Shown: one piece after another, positions 31,484 through 39,636 of the stretch
Layout of the letters: every line of letters begins with the position of its first letter
Position numbering within the stretch: position 1 is the first letter of the stretch
Source of the DNA: Chloroflexota bacterium
Lineage (GTDB): Bacteria; Chloroflexota; Dehalococcoidia; Tepidiformales; Tepidiformaceae
Assembly (NCBI GenBank): GCA_016234445.1
Contig: JACRBT010000002.1
Location: 426,423 to 490,422, forward strand
Length of the DNA: 64,000 nt
Direction: 5' to 3'
Position numbers and translations under genes: made by a program
The notes under the pieces: generated by a model
Databases searched by the model: none
What the model saw: only the letters and a program-made list of their open reading frames with translations
What the model was told of the DNA's origin: nothing

Positions 31484-33892
31484 ATGGTCAGCACTTCTTC
31501 TTCTACCGGCACCACCAGCGGCGGTTTCGAACCCCACCCACTTTCCGAAAACGCCATCGTCGTCATGGAACGCCGGATCATGGCCCGCAATGACAAGGGC
31601 GACGCCGTCGAAACGCCCCAGGAGTGCTTCCGCCGCGTGGCCCACAACCTGGCCGAAGCCGAACTCCGCTTCGGCGGCACCGAAGGCGACCGCGCCGCCG
31701 CCGAGGAGACCTTCTACCGCCTCATCTCCTCGCTCGACTTCCTCCCCAACTCCCCCACCCTCGTCAACGCCGGGCGCGAACTCCAGCAGCTTTCCGCCTG
31801 CTTCGTCCTCCCCGTCCCCGACTCGATCGACGGCATCTTCGAAGCGATCAAGCACACCGCCGTCATCCACAAGTCCGGCGGCGGCACCGGCTTCTCGTTC
31901 TCCCGCCTTCGCCCCGCGCTCGACCGCGTCCAATCGACCATGGGCGTCGCCAGCGGCCCCGTCTCCTTCATGAAGGTCTTCGACGCCGCCACCGAGGCCA
32001 TCAAGCAGGGCGGCACCCGCCGCGGCGCCAACATGGGCATCCTCCGCGTCGACCACCCGGACATCGACGGCTTCATCGAAATGAAGTCCGACATGACCAC
32101 CCTCCAGAACTTCAACATCAGCGTCGCCATCACCGGCGCCTTCATGGATGCGGTCCACCAGGGCACCACCTACGACGTCATCAACCCCAAGACCGGCGAA
32201 GTCACCGGCCAGCGCGACGCCCGCGCCGTCTGGGAGAAGTTGCTCACCAACGCCTGGAAGAACGGCGACCCCGGCCTCGTCTTCATCGACCGGATCAACG
32301 CCGGCCGCGCCAACCCCGTCCCCAAGCGCGGCCCCGTCGAAGCAACGAACCCCTGCGGCGAGCAGCCCCTCTACCCCTTTGACTCCTGCAACCTCGGCTC
32401 CCTCAACCTCGGCCACTTCACCACCGGCGAGCCCGGCGCGGTGGAGGTCGACTACGACCGCCTCGGCCGCGCCGTCCGCCAGGCCGTCCACCTCCTCGAC
32501 AACGTCATCGAGATGAACGTCTACCCCATCCCCGAAATCGCGGAGACCTCCCACGCCATCCGCCGCATCGGCCTCGGCGTCATGGGCTGGTCTGACCTCC
32601 TCATCGACCTCCACGTCGCCTACAACTCCGAAGCCGCCCTCGACGTCGCCCGCAAGGTGATGCGCTTCATCCAGGTCGAAGCCGACGCCGCCTCCTCCCA
32701 GCTCGCCGCCGTCCGCGGCAACTTCCCCGACTGGTCGGATTCGCGCTACGGCCCCAAGGGCCCCGAAGGCCCCCAGCCGATGCGCAACAGCACCCGCACC
32801 ACCATCGCCCCGACCGGCACCCTCAGCATCATCGCCGACTGCTCCGGCGGCATCGAACCGATCTTCTCGCTCGCCTTCATCCGCTCCCACTACCTCGACA
32901 AGGACGACCCCACGAAGCGCACCGAGCTCGCCGAGGTCAACGAGCAGTTCAAGGCCGCGGCCATCGAAGGCGGCTGGTATAGCGACGAACTCATCCGCTT
33001 CCTCGCCGAGGGCGGCCATCTCGCCGACCGGCCGGAAGTCCCCGCCTGGGCCAAGGAAGTCTTCGTCACCGCCCACGACATCGCCCCCGAATGGCACGTC
33101 CGCATGCAGGCCGCCTTCCAGGAAGCGACCGACAACGCCGTCTCCAAGACCATCAACTTCCCCAACAGCGCCACCGTCGACGACGTCCGCACCGCCTATG
33201 AGCTCGCCTACGCAACCGGCTGCAACGGCATCACCATCTACCGCGACGGTTCCCGCGAGCTCCAGGTGCTCAAGCACGCCGAAAAGGCCGATGGCAAGAG
33301 CGACGCCGAGAAGGCCGTCGAAGCCGCCCAGGCGCTCGTCCTCAAGGCCGCCGGCCCCATCCGCCGCAAGCTCCCGGACGAGCGCGCCGCCATCACCCAT
33401 AAGTTCCGCGTCGGCGAACAGGAAGGCTACATGACCGTCGGCCTCTTCTCCGACGGCACCCCCGGCGAAGTCTTCATCAACGCCAGCAAGCAGGGCTCAA
33501 CCGTCAGCGGGCTGGTGGACGCGGTCGCGATGCTCACGAGTTACGCCCTCCAGTACGGCGTCCCCCTCGGCGAGCTCGCCTCGAAGATGAAGAACACCCG
33601 CTTCGAACCGAGCGGCCCGACGGGCAACAAGGACATCCCGATCGCCACGAGCATCGTCGACTACGTCTTCCGCTGGCTGGAGCTGAAGTTCGAGGCCGCC
33701 CGCGCCGCCAACCAGCCCGCCCTGATCCCGGTCGACCAGGTGGTCGCCAGCACCCCCTCGGACTACCCGCCCGTCGACAAGTACGCGAACGCCGTGATGA
33801 GCGGCATCGGCTGCCCCGACTGCGGCGAGGTCCTCTACTACACCGAAGGCTGCCTCACCTGCCGGAACTGCTTCTACAACAAGTGCGGGTGA
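31484..33892 (+). CDS. nrdJ: Adenosylcobalamin-dependent (class II) ribonucleotide reductase
   Basis: An 802-aa enzyme reducing ribonucleotides to deoxyribonucleotides with a B12 radical, independent of oxygen. Features in order: SPTLVNAGRELQQLSACFVL with the redox Cys, KSGGGTGFSFSRLRP, KQGGTRRGANMG, ATNPCGEQPL with the thiyl-radical Cys, and RTTIAPTGTLSIIADCSGGI. The C-terminus has CPDCGE ... CLTCRNC and ends NKCG, a Cys-rich tail for re-reduction. The ATG has GGAGG 7 nt upstream. SOS box and -10 lie just before; a TIR-domain gene starts 3 nt after the stop. Confidence 0.96.
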   Translation: MVSTSSSTGTTSGGFEPHPLSENAIVVMERRIMARNDKGDAVETPQECFRRVAHNLAEAELRFGGTEGDRAAAEETFYRLISSLDFLPNSPTLVNAGRELQQLSACFVLPVPDSIDGIFEAIKHTAVIHKSGGGTGFSFSRLRPALDRVQSTMGVASGPVSFMKVFDAATEAIKQGGTRRGANMGILRVDHPDIDGFIEMKSDMTTLQNFNISVAITGAFMDAVHQGTTYDVINPKTGEVTGQRDARAVWEKLLTNAWKNGDPGLVFIDRINAGRANPVPKRGPVEATNPCGEQPLYPFDSCNLGSLNLGHFTTGEPGAVEVDYDRLGRAVRQAVHLLDNVIEMNVYPIPEIAETSHAIRRIGLGVMGWSDLLIDLHVAYNSEAALDVARKVMRFIQVEADAASSQLAAVRGNFPDWSDSRYGPKGPEGPQPMRNSTRTTIAPTGTLSIIADCSGGIEPIFSLAFIRSHYLDKDDPTKRTELAEVNEQFKAAAIEGGWYSDELIRFLAEGGHLADRPEVPAWAKEVFVTAHDIAPEWHVRMQAAFQEATDNAVSKTINFPNSATVDDVRTAYELAYATGCNGITIYRDGSRELQVLKHAEKADGKSDAEKAVEAAQALVLKAAGPIRRKLPDERAAITHKFRVGEQEGYMTVGLFSDGTPGEVFINASKQGSTVSGLVDAVAMLTSYALQYGVPLGELASKMKNTRFEPSGPTGNKDIPIATSIVDYVFRWLELKFEAARAANQPALIPVDQVVASTPSDYPPVDKYANAVMSGIGCPDCGEVLYYTEGCLTCRNCFYNKCG

Positions 33893-33895
33893 GGT

Positions 33896-35257
33896 ATGAG
33901 CGGGTCCTCGCGATACGAATACGATCTCTTCATCTCTCACGCCAGTGAAGATCAGGAAGCGATCGCGAGACCCCTTGCCGAAGCCCTAAACGGCTTGGGA
34001 TACAAGGTCTGGTATTCGGAGTGGAGCCTCACCCTCGGAGACAGACTGCGACAGAAGATCGACCGCGGCCTCCTCAGTTCCCGATTCGGCGTCGTCGTGC
34101 TCAGTCGGTCGTTCTTCGAGAAGCACTGGCCAAAACAAGAACTAGATGGGCTCGCCGCCCTCGAAGCAGATGGGGAAAAGCGCATTCTCCCTATCTGGCA
34201 CGGTGTGGATCAGCCCGCCGTCGCCAGTTTCTCGCCGACGCTCGCAGACCGGATGGCGGTCGAAACGAGGAAGGGTGTTGGTGCGGTGGTCCGGGAAGTG
34301 GCACGCGCACTCGAGCTGAGGGCCCGCGAGGGGGACGTGGCTGCCGACGTTCAAACCGACACCCCTCCGCCATCGCTGCAACAGGACTCGTCGGTCGCGA
34401 CCACCACAGCCGCGATCAAGCGAATGATGGCATCGCCGACCAGCCGCATCGAGCTTCAAGACTTGATCTTCGAACAGGTGAGACGAATCGAAGCCGTACT
34501 CGCCGGCCCCTCGTTTGACGTTTCAGCTGAGCCCAACCCGACGTCGATAGCCGCTCGCATCTTTGAGTATGACCGGCTGGTGCTGCCGCTCGCCCCTTCC
34601 GGAGCCGTCGGAGCCTACTGGGCTGACGCAGACCAGGCTGGGGACTGGGTTCGAGCCATCACCCGCATGGCCAACGCCCGACCCGCCGCCGACGGGTTCG
34701 TGGCTTGGCGAGAACTGCGCCTCTACCCGGCGATGGTTCTCGGCTATTCCTGCGGCCTCGGTGCCTTGGCGAACGGCCGCTACGGGACGCTCTGGACTCT
34801 TCTGAACCGGCCAATCGTGCGTGACCGCGATGAGCAGTACCCCGCTTGCGCAAAGCTCGCACCGTTCCTGGTAGCTGGCGGAACCGTCGGCAAGTCGCTC
34901 CCAGGCAAGGAGCGCCACCACACGCCAGTGAGCGACCACCTAATCGACCAGCTCGCCCCGTTGCTCGCCAGGCTGTTCGACGATCCGGACGCCTTCGAAT
35001 CTGGGTTCGATGAGTACGAGATGTGGTTGGCGCTGGCACATTTCGGCGGGGAAAGAAAAGCGTGGACACCATTGGGGCGGTTTGCGTGGAACTACCGCCA
35101 TCGAAAGGAACGCGGCCCCCGCGCCCGATTCTCGGATGTCAGATACCGAACGTCGATCCTCAAGGCCGGGGCCTTTGACGGCGATGCCGGAAGACTTGAT
35201 GAGGCGCTTGGCTTCCTCGACACGTACTTAGACAGGGTTGGCGGTCAGTTCTATTGA
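33896..35257 (+). CDS. TIR-domain protein, putative defence NADase effector
   Basis: A 453-aa protein. Residues about 5-140 are a TIR domain: YDLFISHASEDQEAIARPLA, then KVWYSEWSLTLGDRLRQKID with the putative catalytic Glu42, FGVVVLSRSFFEKHWPKQEL and RILPIWHGV. The WYxE motif is that of NAD-cleaving bacterial TIRs. After a linker, about residues 185-450 form a helical domain of unknown family (FEYDRLVLPLAPSGAVGAYW, YEMWLALAHFGGERK). It starts 3 nt after nrdJ, so it is very likely expressed from the same LexA-controlled transcript. Its codon use is visibly less GC-biased than the neighbours, suggesting transfer. Anti-phage function is inferred. Confidence 0.82.
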   Translation: MSGSSRYEYDLFISHASEDQEAIARPLAEALNGLGYKVWYSEWSLTLGDRLRQKIDRGLLSSRFGVVVLSRSFFEKHWPKQELDGLAALEADGEKRILPIWHGVDQPAVASFSPTLADRMAVETRKGVGAVVREVARALELRAREGDVAADVQTDTPPPSLQQDSSVATTTAAIKRMMASPTSRIELQDLIFEQVRRIEAVLAGPSFDVSAEPNPTSIAARIFEYDRLVLPLAPSGAVGAYWADADQAGDWVRAITRMANARPAADGFVAWRELRLYPAMVLGYSCGLGALANGRYGTLWTLLNRPIVRDRDEQYPACAKLAPFLVAGGTVGKSLPGKERHHTPVSDHLIDQLAPLLARLFDDPDAFESGFDEYEMWLALAHFGGERKAWTPLGRFAWNYRHRKERGPRARFSDVRYRTSILKAGAFDGDAGRLDEALGFLDTYLDRVGGQFY

Positions 35258-35407
35258 TCAATGTGGGTGACTCACGACGCATCGCCCTCCCCACCCCCCA
35301 GCGCCAACCGCCCCTTCCACCTCCCACGGCCCTTCCCCCACGCTCGCCTCATGACCGCCGCCCACGGCCGCCCACACTCCCCCAGGCCGCCCGCCAGACC
35401 CGGATTG

Positions 35408-35429
35408 ACGCGTTCAACGCGTGTTTTTT
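35408..35429 (+). terminator. Intrinsic terminator after the nrdJ-TIR unit
   Basis: ACGCGT-TCA-ACGCGT forms a 6-bp stem, followed after one G by TTTTTT. It lies 150 bp after the TIR gene. The rest of the 245-bp gap holds a pyrimidine-rich stretch with imperfect CCTCAGT repeats (about 35452-35490) and nothing else recognisable. Confidence 0.75.
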
Positions 35430-35490
35430 CTTCCGCGCGGCGATCCACACCCCCTCAGTCCTCAGTCCTCCGCCCTCAGTCCTCCTCCTC

Positions 35491-35496
35491 TATACT
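35491..35496 (+). promoter_or_regulatory. -10 element, leaderless type
   Basis: TATACT ends 6 nt before the ATG of the small membrane protein that leads the yggS-proC operon. Confidence 0.6.
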
Positions 35497-35502
35497 TTTT
35501 CC

Positions 35503-35766
35503 ATGGGCTTCTACTACGGCTCCGGCGAACCGCCCCAGGACGAAAAGCCCGGTGGGTTCAAGGAAACCATCCTCATCATCTGGGCGGTCTTCAGCGTCCT
35601 CGCGCTGCCGATGGGCATCATCCTCGGCGTCGTCGCCGGGCTCGTGCTCTTGTTCTTCCTCTTCAGCTTCCATGTCCTGGCGGGGCTGGCCGCGATCGTG
35701 CTCATCATCGCCGCCGTCGCCGCCCGGGGCGCCTGGGAAGCGAAGCACCCGCCGGAAATCCGATGA
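35503..35766 (+). CDS. Small membrane protein (87 aa)
   Basis: An 87-aa protein with a polar N-terminus (GFYYGSGEPPQDEKPGGFKE) and two hydrophobic helices, about residues 22-48 and 50-72. No family recognised. It is the first gene of a tightly coupled operon: its TGA overlaps the yggS ATG. The TATACT box 6 nt upstream fixes the start. Confidence 0.65.
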   Translation: MGFYYGSGEPPQDEKPGGFKETILIIWAVFSVLALPMGIILGVVAGLVLLFFLFSFHVLAGLAAIVLIIAAVAARGAWEAKHPPEIR

Positions 35767-36458
35767 CCGCCACCGGCGTCGCCAGCGACATCCGCGAACG
35801 GGTCGCCGCCGTCCGCGCCCGCATCGAAGCCGCCTGCGCCCGCAGCGGCCGCGACCCCGCCTCGGTCACGCTGATCGCCGTCTCCAAGACCCACCCGCCG
35901 GAGGCCGTCCTCGCCGCCTGGGAGGCCGGGATCACCAACTTTGGCGAGAACCGGGTCCAGGAGGCCCTCGCCAAGATGGAGGCGCTCGCCGCCACGCCCG
36001 GCGCTCCCGGGCCGGCCAACTTCCACCTCATCGGCCACCTCCAGTCGAACAAGGCCCGGGCCGCCACCGGCCGCTTTGCTATACTCCACGCGGTCGACTC
36101 CGAACGAATCCTTCGCGCCATCGACGCCGCGGCCACTGCGCCCCAGCGGGTGATGCTCGAAGTCAACGTCGCCGCCGACCCGGCCAAGTTCGGGATGGCG
36201 CCCGCCCTCGTCCCGGCCATCCTTGCCGCCGCGAACACCCTGCCGAACGTCCGCGTGGAGGGACTGATGACTGTCGCGCCCCTGGTTTCGGACCCGGAGG
36301 ACGCCCGCCCCTTCTTCCGCCAGCTTCGCCAGTTGGCCGCCGAGCACGGGCTGCCCTCGCTTTCGATGGGGATGACCGGCGACTACGAGGTCGCCATCGA
36401 AGAGGGGGCCACACACGTCCGCGTGGGACGCGCCATCTTTGGGGAGCGTATCGGATGA
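35763..36458 (+). CDS. yggS: YggS-family pyridoxal-phosphate homeostasis protein
   Basis: A 231-aa alanine-racemase-like TIM-barrel protein that binds PLP and balances its supply. Conserved blocks are VTLIAVSKTHPPEAV (PLP Lys), NFGENRVQEA, FHLIGHLQSNKAR, LEVNVAADPAKFG, GLMTVAPL, LSMGMTGDYEVAI and VRVGRAIFGER. Starts at the ATGA overlap with the small membrane gene; ends overlapping proC. The yggS-proC-yggT order is widely conserved. Confidence 0.93.
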   Translation: MTATGVASDIRERVAAVRARIEAACARSGRDPASVTLIAVSKTHPPEAVLAAWEAGITNFGENRVQEALAKMEALAATPGAPGPANFHLIGHLQSNKARAATGRFAILHAVDSERILRAIDAAATAPQRVMLEVNVAADPAKFGMAPALVPAILAAANTLPNVRVEGLMTVAPLVSDPEDARPFFRQLRQLAAEHGLPSLSMGMTGDYEVAIEEGATHVRVGRAIFGERIG

Positions 36459-37249
36459 AAGTAGCGATCATCGGCGGCGGCGTGATGGGCGAAGCCATCC
36501 TCCACGCGGCCCTCGAAGGGGGCGTGTTCTCCGCCGCCGAAGTCACCGTCTGCGAAGTCGTCGAGCACCGCCGCGAGCAGCTCGCGGGCGTTTACGGCGT
36601 CTCGACCACCGCCGTCGCCGCGGATGCCATGGGAGGGGCCGACCTCGTCCTCCTCTCCGTCAAGCCGCAGGACATCCACTCGGTCCGCGGCAGCGTCAAC
36701 GACGGCGGCCTCCTCGTCTCGATCATGGCCGGTGTGCGGATCGCCACCATCGAATCCGAGTTCCACCACAAGCGCATCGTCCGGGTGATGCCCAACACCC
36801 CCGTTGCGGCGAAGGCCGGGATGAGCGTCTGGACCGCCACCGCGGACGTTTCCGAAGAGCAGCGTGGGCTCGCCCAGCGCCTCCTCGCCGCCATCGGACG
36901 CGAAATCTACGTTGACGACGAAAAGAAGCTGGACATGGCGACGGCCGTCAGCGGAAGCGGCCCCGGCTACGTCTTCCTCTTCATCGAGGCGATGATCGAA
37001 GGTGCCGTCGCCATCGGCCTCACCCGCGCCCAGGCCGACGAGATGGTGCTCCAGACCGTCTACGGCTCGGCCGTCTACGCCCACGAAGCGGGCAAGAGCG
37101 CCGCCGAGCTCCGGGCGATGGTCACCTCGCCCGCCGGGACGACCGCGGCCGGGCTCCTCGAATTGGAGAAGGGGGCCGTCCGCGCCTCCATCATCGAAGC
37201 AATCAAGGCCGCCCACCGGCGCGCCCAGGAACTCGGCGGTCCCGCGTGA
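36455..37249 (+). CDS. proC: Pyrroline-5-carboxylate reductase
   Basis: A 264-aa NAD(P)H-dependent enzyme for the last step of proline synthesis. N-terminal Rossmann motif VAIIGGGVMGEAIL, VLLSVKPQD, RVMPNTPVAAKAGMSVW, and the C-terminal catalytic/dimer block AVSGSGPGYVFLFIEAM and VTSPAGTTAAGL. Standard length. Overlaps yggS (ATGA) and the first yggT (GTGA). Confidence 0.95.
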   Translation: MKVAIIGGGVMGEAILHAALEGGVFSAAEVTVCEVVEHRREQLAGVYGVSTTAVAADAMGGADLVLLSVKPQDIHSVRGSVNDGGLLVSIMAGVRIATIESEFHHKRIVRVMPNTPVAAKAGMSVWTATADVSEEQRGLAQRLLAAIGREIYVDDEKKLDMATAVSGSGPGYVFLFIEAMIEGAVAIGLTRAQADEMVLQTVYGSAVYAHEAGKSAAELRAMVTSPAGTTAAGLLELEKGAVRASIIEAIKAAHRRAQELGGPA

Positions 37250-37506
37250 ACGACCAGGTCGCCACGATCTTCACGGCCTTCCTCTACATCCTCATCGTCC
37301 TCATCATCATCCGCTCGCTCTTGAGCTGGTTCCCCATCGACCGCCGGAACCAGGCCGTCCAGCTCCTTGACCGCCTCACGGAGCCGCTCCTCGAACCGGT
37401 CCGGCGGATGATGCCGCGCACCGGGATGATCGACTTCAGCGCGATGCTGGTGATCTTCCTCCTCTACGCGATGATCTACGTCGTCAACCAGGCGGCGGCA
37501 CGTTAA
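37246..37506 (+). CDS. YggT-family membrane protein, copy 1
   Basis: An 86-aa protein with two hydrophobic helices around a conserved loop: RSLLSWFPIDRRNQAVQLLD, then LTEPLLEPVRRMMPRTGMID. YggT proteins accompany yggS/proC and division genes; their role is not settled. GTG start overlapping the proC stop. Confidence 0.88.
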   Translation: MNDQVATIFTAFLYILIVLIIIRSLLSWFPIDRRNQAVQLLDRLTEPLLEPVRRMMPRTGMIDFSAMLVIFLLYAMIYVVNQAAAR

Positions 37507-37605
37507 GGCCTGTTGGCTTGGATACCACCGCCGATTTGCTATCATCGAAACGGATCCCCGCTCGCGCGGCCACGGAGTCGACCGATTAACCCCTACATCG
37601 CCCAG

Positions 37606-37848
37606 ATGACGTTCACCTTCATCCAGATCCTGACCTGGGCGATCGTCGCGCGGTCGCTCCTGAGCTGGTTCCCCGTCGACCAGTCAGGCCCGCTCTACCA
37701 GATGCTCTTCCGCGTCACCGAGCCGATCATCGAGCCGATCCGCAGGGTCATGCCGAACACAGGCATGATGGACCTGAGCCCGATGGCCGCGATCATCCTC
37801 CTGATCGTGATGGGCCAGCTCGTAGCTGGGCTCACTGCCTCCGCGTGA
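37606..37848 (+). CDS. YggT-family membrane protein, copy 2
   Basis: An 80-aa paralogue of the preceding protein, with SLLSWFPVDQSG and VTEPIIEPIRRVMPNTGMMD and two hydrophobic helices. The start is uncertain: the ATG used begins right at the first helix but has no ribosome site; an upstream GGAG is placed for a start about 9 codons earlier where only ATT is available. It may have its own promoter (TATCAT at about 37538). Confidence 0.8.
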   Translation: MTFTFIQILTWAIVARSLLSWFPVDQSGPLYQMLFRVTEPIIEPIRRVMPNTGMMDLSPMAAIILLIVMGQLVAGLTASA

Positions 37849-37879
37849 CACCGCCGGCTGTCGCGAACCCTCTCCGCGT

Positions 37880-38830
37880 GTGAACATCGGTGCGATGGAA
37901 GGCGCCGCGATCTCTGCCGCCGGAATCGGCCGCCGCTACGGCGAACGCCGCGCCCTCGACGATTTCTCACTCGAAGTGCCGGGGGGTTCCGTCTTCGGGC
38001 TCCTCGGGCCCAATGGTTCGGGCAAGAGCACCTTCGTCGGCCTCGTCGCCGCCATGGAAGCGCCGGACTCGGGCACCCTTCGCGTCTTCGGCGAGCCACC
38101 GGCGCCGGCGCTCCGGGCACGGGTCGGCACCGTCTTCCAGGAGAACGCCTCCGACCCGCTGATGACCGTCAACGACACCCTCTGGCTGGCAAGCCGCCTC
38201 TTCGGCGTGCCCCGGGCCCAGGCGCGAGAGCGGTCGGCGTCCCTCCTGGCGGCGTTCGGGCTCAGCGACCGGGCAAGCGACGCCGTGTCGACCCTCTCCG
38301 GGGGCATGCGCCGCCGCCTCGAGATGGCCCGCGCCCTCCTCCACGACCCCTCCCTCCTCCTCCTCGACGAACCAACAACCGGCGTCGACCCGCACGAGCG
38401 GCGGGCGCTCTGGGCGGCGCTCATGGACACGCGCGGCGCCGGTCGCACCATCCTCCTCGCAACGAACGATCTCGCCGAAGCCGACGCCGTCTGCGATAGG
38501 GTGGCGTTCGTCCAGGCGGGCAAAGTCATGGCCACGGGCACGCCGGCGGACCTCAAGCGGGGCCTCAGGCGCGAAGCCGTCCGGGTGACGGTCGACGGGC
38601 TGACCCCGGGGCAGCTGTCCGAGGTCGAACAGGCGGCCGGGGCAGGGCAGGTTGTCGCCCAGGACGAGGTCCTCCACATCACTGTCGACGACGCTTCCGC
38701 TTTCGTGCCCCGGCTCTTCGCGATCGCCCCCGGCGCCATCCGCACCGTCACCATCGAGCAGTCAACGCTCGAAGACTCCTACTTCCAGCACGTCGCCCGG
38801 CAACCGGCGGGATCGGTGGCGCCGTTATGA
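37880..38830 (+). CDS. ABC exporter ATPase (drug/polysaccharide ABC-2 type)
   Basis: A 316-aa ATPase with Walker A LGPNGSGKST, Q-loop FQENASDPLMTV, signature LSGGMRRRLEMARAL, Walker B LLLLDEPTTGVD and switch LATND (Asn-Asp in place of the usual His-Asp). The C-terminal 80 residues are the regulatory extension of DrrA/CcmA-like ATPases. Starts at GTG 37880 or, equally well, ATG five codons later. Its TGA overlaps the permease ATG, so the two make one exporter; substrate unknown. Confidence 0.88.
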   Translation: MNIGAMEGAAISAAGIGRRYGERRALDDFSLEVPGGSVFGLLGPNGSGKSTFVGLVAAMEAPDSGTLRVFGEPPAPALRARVGTVFQENASDPLMTVNDTLWLASRLFGVPRAQARERSASLLAAFGLSDRASDAVSTLSGGMRRRLEMARALLHDPSLLLLDEPTTGVDPHERRALWAALMDTRGAGRTILLATNDLAEADAVCDRVAFVQAGKVMATGTPADLKRGLRREAVRVTVDGLTPGQLSEVEQAAGAGQVVAQDEVLHITVDDASAFVPRLFAIAPGAIRTVTIEQSTLEDSYFQHVARQPAGSVAPL

Positions 38831-39615
38831 GCGCCGCATCCGCATGCGCCGCCCTCTTCCTCCGCGACCTCCGGGGAGTGATCCGCGCCCGGTCGCAGCT
38901 CTACTCCTCCGTCTTCACGCCGCTGCTCTTCCTCGTCTTCCTCGGCAACGGCGTCTCGGAGGGGCTGGCGCCTTCGAAACTCCCCGCCGGCAGCTTCACC
39001 GCCTACCTCGTCGCGGGGTCGGTGGTCATGACGTCGGTCTTCTCGTCGACCTTCTCCAGCGCATCCTTCTATCGTGACCGCGACAGCGGCGTCCTCCGGA
39101 TGCTGCTCTCCTCCCCTCACCCGGCCCGCGTCATCCTCCTCGGGAAGTCGTTGGCGGGGGTCGCCATCGGGACCATCCAGGCCGCGGCCGTGCTCCTCAT
39201 CGCCGCCCCCTTCGTCGAGTTCGAATGGCAGCACGGGGTCGGCGCCGGGCTGGCGATCGCCCTCCTCTCCGTGGTGCTACTGAACGTGCTCCTCGCGGGG
39301 CTTGCCCAGGCGCTGGCATCCCGCATCCAGACGATGCAGGGCTTCCACCTGGTAATGAACCTGGCGCTCTTCCCCCTGCTCTTCTTCTCGGGGGCGTTCT
39401 TCCCGGTCGACGAACTGCCCACCTGGCTCCAGGTGATGGCCTATGCGAACCCGCTGACCTACGCCGTCGACGCCCTCGAACTGGCCGCCTACGCCGCCAA
39501 TGGCGACGCCTTCATCGGGCTTGGAGTCGACTTCCTGGTCCTTGGCGCGCTTGCCGCCGCCGTCTACGCCCTCGGGCTCGCGCGGACGCCGCGGCTCACC
39601 TGGTCCGGCCAATAG
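38827..39615 (+). CDS. ABC-2 type transporter permease
   Basis: A 262-aa permease with six hydrophobic helices of the ABC-2 family. FYRDRDSGVLRMLLSSPH is the usual cytoplasmic coupling segment and NPLTYAVDALELAAY the C-terminal hallmark. Partner of the overlapping ATPase gene. Convergent with the lipid kinase gene 21 bp away. Confidence 0.88.
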   Translation: MSAASACAALFLRDLRGVIRARSQLYSSVFTPLLFLVFLGNGVSEGLAPSKLPAGSFTAYLVAGSVVMTSVFSSTFSSASFYRDRDSGVLRMLLSSPHPARVILLGKSLAGVAIGTIQAAAVLLIAAPFVEFEWQHGVGAGLAIALLSVVLLNVLLAGLAQALASRIQTMQGFHLVMNLALFPLLFFSGAFFPVDELPTWLQVMAYANPLTYAVDALELAAYAANGDAFIGLGVDFLVLGALAAAVYALGLARTPRLTWSGQ

Positions 39616-39636
39616 GCACATGGCCCGGCCGGAGCG

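Noticed and set aside
31262..33400. A 712-codon open frame antisense to nrdJ
   Set aside because: nrdJ is unmistakable with all active-site motifs; the antisense frame is Gly/Ala/Asp/Val-rich mirror composition caused by high GC at codon position 3.
35452..35490. CTCAGTCCTC-like repeats as a possible CRISPR or tandem array
   Set aside because: Only a few imperfect 7-10 nt copies in a pyrimidine run, no spacers, no cas genes.
37513..37605. N-terminal extension of the second YggT from TTG
   Set aside because: Adds a Pro/Arg-rich stretch unlike YggT proteins and lacks a ribosome site.
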